From Oscillospiraceae bacterium (GTDB lineage: Bacteria; Bacillota; Clostridia; Oscillospirales; Acutalibacteraceae), in the NCBI GenBank assembly GCA_902796075.1, contig CADBNN010000029.1, positions 1 through 35,993 on the forward strand: a DNA stretch of 35,993 nt, written 5' to 3'. Below are positions 33,760 through 35,993 of this stretch, one piece after another. The notes under the pieces are model-generated. The model did no database searches. It worked only from the letters and a program-made list of their open reading frames with translations, and was not told the origin of the DNA. Each line of letters begins with the position of its first letter. The first letter of the stretch is position 1. A program made the translations under genes and the position numbers.

Positions 33760-34791
33760 TTATTCTATCCGGCCCATCAAATCGCGCCGCACCGCGTCGG
33801 CAGCGGCGGCTTCAAACACGGTGAAACGCACGGTAAAGGCGGCGCTTTCGCCCGGTTCCAGATACCGCAGGCGGCCGTCGGCCCGCATTTTGGCCCGGCC
33901 TTCCACATGGCAGTTGCCCGGTTCCAGCCCCAGCACGTAATCGTTCACGCCGCACATTTTCCACTGGGTAAAATAATCCAGCGTTTCGGCGGAATAGTCG
34001 ATGCGCAGACCCAGTCCCAGCCGGGGATTGAACACCGCCACACCCCGCCAGTCGCCCTGCCGGGCAATATCGTGGTAATAGCACTGTTCGGCAAACCCGG
34101 CCTGGGGCGCGGGGAACTGCCGCCATTCGGCCAAGCCTTCGTCCGCCCGGGGGTCCCGCCCGCGGGTGGCCAGCGCCGGCACCATCAGTTCCAGCCCTTC
34201 GTCCAGCAGGGGGTGGCCCATGTTGATGTGGTACAGCACCATCAGCGGCTGGCGTTCGCCCCCCATGTTGGTCACCACGTCGTGAAAGGTCACGGTGTTG
34301 TCCTGCGCCAGGGTCACCCGGCGATACAGTTCCAGCTTTTCACCGAAAATCACCGCCTGCCGCATGCGGCCGGCCGCGGTCACCGCCCCGTCGTCACGGG
34401 TGTAGTCGGCGTCATATTGCAGGTTTTCGCAGGGGGTGTGAGAAATGCGCCCGTGAGTCACGCAGGCCTGGCCTTCGTCTTCGCAGGGCGCCCCCACGTT
34501 TTGCAGGCCGCAGGTGGTCATTAAGCCGGCGGGAAAAGTGCGCAAAAAGTTTTCCTGATCATAATAGGCCGGCGCGGCATAGCCGCAGGGCGAAAAGAAG
34601 CTGAGATTCACGCCCTTGTATTCCAGCCGGGACGGGTCTAAACACCGGTCGGGCTGCAGGGTGAGGGTGATCCCCTTGCCGTTGCGCATGGTCAGCAGGC
34701 GCATGCCGTCGGCCTTGCCGCCCACCAGGCGCGATTCCTCCACCCCGTATAACTGGCTGGGGTGGCCGGTTTTCCATAATGCAGAATTCAT
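33760..34791 (-). CDS. DUF4432 / aldose-1-epimerase-like protein
   Basis: A 343-residue beta-sandwich protein resembling galactose-mutarotase-like enzymes of the DUF4432 group. Supporting stretches: LTLQPDRCLDPSRLEYKGVNLSF (given in part: QPDRCLDPSRLEYKG), GLMTTCGLQNVGAP, ITHGRI-like VTHGRISHTP, VLYHINMGHPLLDEG with the family's conserved Asn/His, and CGVNDYVLGLEPGN near the end. It is expected to act on a sugar anomer or a related sugar derivative. First gene of a two-gene unit with the phosphoesterase. Confidence 0.85.
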   Translation of the reverse strand: MNSALWKTGHPSQLYGVEESRLVGGKADGMRLLTMRNGKGITLTLQPDRCLDPSRLEYKGVNLSFFSPCGYAAPAYYDQENFLRTFPAGLMTTCGLQNVGAPCEDEGQACVTHGRISHTPCENLQYDADYTRDDGAVTAAGRMRQAVIFGEKLELYRRVTLAQDNTVTFHDVVTNMGGERQPLMVLYHINMGHPLLDEGLELMVPALATRGRDPRADEGLAEWRQFPAPQAGFAEQCYYHDIARQGDWRGVAVFNPRLGLGLRIDYSAETLDYFTQWKMCGVNDYVLGLEPGNCHVEGRAKMRADGRLRYLEPGESAAFTVRFTVFEAAAADAVRRDLMGRIE

Positions 34792-34823
34792 AAACGATTG
34801 CCTCCCGTGTTGATTTCACTCCC

Positions 34824-34852
34824 ATTATAACGACCTGCCGGGCAAAAGTCAA
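34824..34852 (-). promoter_or_regulatory. Sigma-A-type promoter of the DUF4432-phosphoesterase unit
   Basis: On the - strand: TTGACT (34852-34847), a 17-base spacer, TATAAT (34829-34824), about 33 bases before the start codon. It is divergent from the tRNA promoter 50 bases away. Confidence 0.9.
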
Positions 34853-34901
34853 AAGAATTATCCGCCCCCGCCCGCTTTTTCGCTTTTTTTGTAAAACCCC
34901 C

Positions 34902-34929
34902 TTGACTTTTATGAAATATTCGGTATAAT
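34902..34929 (+). promoter_or_regulatory. Promoter of tRNA-Gln
   Basis: TTGACT (34902-34907), a 16-base spacer, TATAAT (34924-34929), ending 15 bases before the tRNA 5' end. Confidence 0.9.
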
Positions 34930-34944
34930 AATAGGGCAAATTGA

Positions 34945-35018
34945 TGCGGAATTGTGTAAGGGTAGCACGGCAGACTCTGACTCTGTTTGTCTGGGTTCAA
35001 ATCCTAGTTCCGCAGCCA
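34945..35018 (+). tRNA. tRNA-Gln (anticodon CTG), CCA encoded
   Basis: Acceptor TGCGGAA (34945-34951) pairs with TTCCGCA (35008-35014), then G and encoded CCA (35016-35018). The anticodon loop CTCTGAC gives anticodon CTG, closed by GCAGA/TCTGT. The T-arm is CTGGG-TTCAAAT-CCTAG. It reads CAG codons. It is the left border of the low-GC accessory stretch that follows. Confidence 0.95.
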
Positions 35019-35020
35019 GC

Positions 35021-35060
35021 AAAAAAACGTCTTTTGTCTACCGACAAAAGGCGTTTTTTT
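35021..35060 (+). terminator. Intrinsic terminator after tRNA-Gln
   Basis: AACGTCTTTTGTC pairs with GACAAAAGGCGTT across a TACC loop (one G-T pair), flanked by A-rich sequence on the left and a T7 run on the right. Confidence 0.9.
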
Positions 35061-35064
35061 GAAC

Positions 35065-35243
35065 GATGTGTTCCGCTCTCGCGGAACGTGATGTTTGCTT
35101 CGCAAGTGATGTGCACTTCGTGCGTGATGTGCGCCTTCGGCGCGTTAAAAGCGGAACACATCACATCACTTTGCGGCACAGCCGCAATACATCACTGTTT
35201 GCAAAGCAAACTGCATCACTTGCGCCGTCGGCGCAAACATCAC
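35065..35243. repeat. Array of seven small hairpins with GTGATGT / ACATCAC spacers
   Basis: Left half: hairpins GTTCCGC-TCTC-GCGGAAC (35070-35087), TTGC-TTC-GCAA (35095-35105), GCAC-TTC-GTGC (35113-35123) and GCGCC-TTC-GGCGC (35131-35143), separated by three identical GTGATGT spacers. Right half: TTGCGGC-ACA-GCCGCAA (35171-35187), GTTTGC-AAA-GCAAAC (35197-35211) and TTGCGCC-GTC-GGCGCAA (35220-35236), separated and bordered by the reverse complement, ACATCAC (three exact, one GCATCAC). GATGTGTTCCGC (35065-35076) also pairs perfectly with GCGGAACACATC (35151-35162). The whole can fold into a branched structure held by spacer pairing. It contains no plausible gene. Confidence 0.85.
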
Positions 35244-35272
35244 TTTACAATTCTGATCTCATTTGGTATTAT
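35244..35272 (+). promoter_or_regulatory. Promoter of the S23-family gene, directly abutting the hairpin array
   Basis: TTTACA (35244-35249), a 17-base spacer, TATTAT (35267-35272). The -35 box begins at the base after the last ACATCAC, so array and promoter appear to form one unit. Confidence 0.7.
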
Positions 35273-35293
35273 AAACAAGAAGGAGGCGATACT

Positions 35294-35653
35294 GTGTCTG
35301 AATCAAAACTGCGTGATCTCTCTATGAATTTCTCAGTCCAAATCATAAATCTCGTCAAAGACCTGAAAGCAAAACACGAATCCGTTATTTCCAATCAGAT
35401 CGGCCGTTCCGGTACCTCAATCGGCGCGAATATATACGAAGCGAATTATGCTCAGGGTAAAAAGGACTTTATCTCCAAGCTGGAAATTGCTCTAAAAGAA
35501 GCAAGTGAGACCGGCTATTGGCTTGAGCTGCTATGTCGGACAGGATATATCAATGATACCGTTTTTACATCTTTGAACGATCAATGCACATCAATTCGTG
35601 TGATGCTGGTATCGTCCTGCAGAACTGCTAAGCAAAATATGGAATCAAATTGA
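35294..35653 (+). CDS. Four-helix-bundle protein (S23 / 23S rRNA intervening-sequence protein family)
   Basis: A 119-residue protein with a GTG start 7 bases after AGGAGG (35281-35286). It shows the family hallmarks LRDLSMNFSVQIINLVKDLK, SNQIGRSGTSIGANIYEA, KDFISKLEIALKEASETGYW and LELLCRTGYI. Members form pentameric, basic four-helix bundles. They were first seen as ORFs in 23S rRNA intervening sequences, are now mostly found elsewhere, and the DGR accessory protein Avd shares this fold. The molecular role is unknown. It follows the hairpin array and its promoter, which suggests that the array is a target or regulator. The nucleotidyltransferase gene begins 24 bases after its stop. Confidence 0.9.
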   Translation: MSESKLRDLSMNFSVQIINLVKDLKAKHESVISNQIGRSGTSIGANIYEANYAQGKKDFISKLEIALKEASETGYWLELLCRTGYINDTVFTSLNDQCTSIRVMLVSSCRTAKQNMESN

Positions 35654-35677
35654 CAAATCGGCGTTTGGAGGCGAACT

Positions 35678-35993
35678 ATGCTTCAGGCGATTAAAAAGAT
35701 GATGCATGAAATCGATGCAAGAGCAGACGGACATGTTTACGGCGCGTGGTTATACGGAAGTGTGGTATTGAATGATTTTCGGCAAGGATGGAGCGATATT
35801 GATTTTGTTACGCTGATTGACGGACCGATTTCCGAAAGTCAGGCGGAAAAACTGCTGATGCTCAGGCAGGATATGCTTATAGCAGAGCCGGATAACCCGT
35901 ATTACCGCTCTTTCGAAGGCGTTATTGCCAATCTGTACGAATACCGCAGCCGATCCTTTCAAAGATTGGTCTGTTGGGGAACGAGCGGGCAAA
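35678..35993 (+). CDS. Nucleotidyltransferase-domain protein, 3' end outside the window
   Basis: ATG 35678 with TTTGGAG 7 bases upstream; 105 codons are visible before the window ends. The pol-beta-type signature is YGSVVLNDFRQGWSDIDFV, with GS and the D-x-D pair of the metal site. This resembles aminoglycoside adenylyltransferases and small MNT-type nucleotidyltransferases. The visible half cannot tell a resistance enzyme from a toxin-antitoxin or tRNA-modifying type. Lower GC than the core. Confidence 0.75.
   Translation, partial: MLQAIKKMMHEIDARADGHVYGAWLYGSVVLNDFRQGWSDIDFVTLIDGPISESQAEKLLMLRQDMLIAEPDNPYYRSFEGVIANLYEYRSRSFQRLVCWGTSGQ

Noticed and set aside
35065..35243. CRISPR-like array
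   Set aside because: The constant parts are only 7 bases and invert half way, and the variable parts are self-complementary hairpins rather than unique spacers. No cas genes are present.
35750..35992. An 80-codon reverse frame at the window end
   Set aside because: It is antisense to the nucleotidyltransferase signature read on the + strand, which has a ribosome binding site and start.

Overview
The window looks like chromosome from an anaerobic, fairly GC-rich clostridial Firmicute (Oscillospirales/Ruminococcaceae-like). The basis is a single-chain pyruvate:ferredoxin oxidoreductase, a MecA adaptor, the PlsX/PlsY phosphatidate route, a DUF951 protein, a zinc-type L33, and Firmicute gene orders (rpmG-secE-nusG-rplKA-rplJL and plsX-rnc-smc-ftsY). 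Assignment below class level is inference.

Layout. (1) 1-5040: a lower-GC accessory block, all on the + strand: a 5'-truncated DUF6273 protein, a HEPN-like protein, a zinc-ribbon/TIR/coiled-coil/DUF6273 protein and a SIR2-like protein. The two DUF6273 C-termini look like variable regions of a diversity-generating retroelement (DGR): conserved edges, with divergence inside confined to amino-acid-changing positions. No reverse transcriptase or template repeat is in the window. (2) 5223-7074: a lipid operon with a PlsY-like acyltransferase and an MGDG-synthase-like glycosyltransferase. (3) 7075-7908: a low-GC scar with a truncated regulator. (4) 7964-12177, - strand: two ribosomal/secretion transcription units, including an unusually long SecE. 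(5) 12369-18452: eight intact phage-type head genes (small and large terminase, portal, protease, major capsid protein, three connector/completion proteins), closed by a terminator. There are no tail, lysis, integrase or replication genes. (6) 18585-27364: mecA, then the - strand operon DUF951-prfA-plsX-rnc-smc-ftsY-rdgB. (7) 27489-34852: an S1-domain protein, PFOR, an NADH:quinone reductase/azoreductase-like protein, a metallophosphoesterase and a DUF4432 epimerase-like protein. (8) 34902-35993: tRNA-Gln(CTG) and its terminator, then an array of seven small hairpins separated by GTGATGT (left) or ACATCAC (right), a promoter, a four-helix-bundle S23/IVP protein and a nucleotidyltransferase cut by the window end.

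How the parts fit together. The core regions are ordinary housekeeping: translation, secretion, chromosome segregation, lipid synthesis and pyruvate fermentation. The most interesting material is in three inserts: the TIR/SIR2/HEPN block with apparently hypervariable sensor ends, the capsid-only island, and the hairpin array coupled to an S23-family gene. All functional statements come from reading motifs by eye; no database search was possible.
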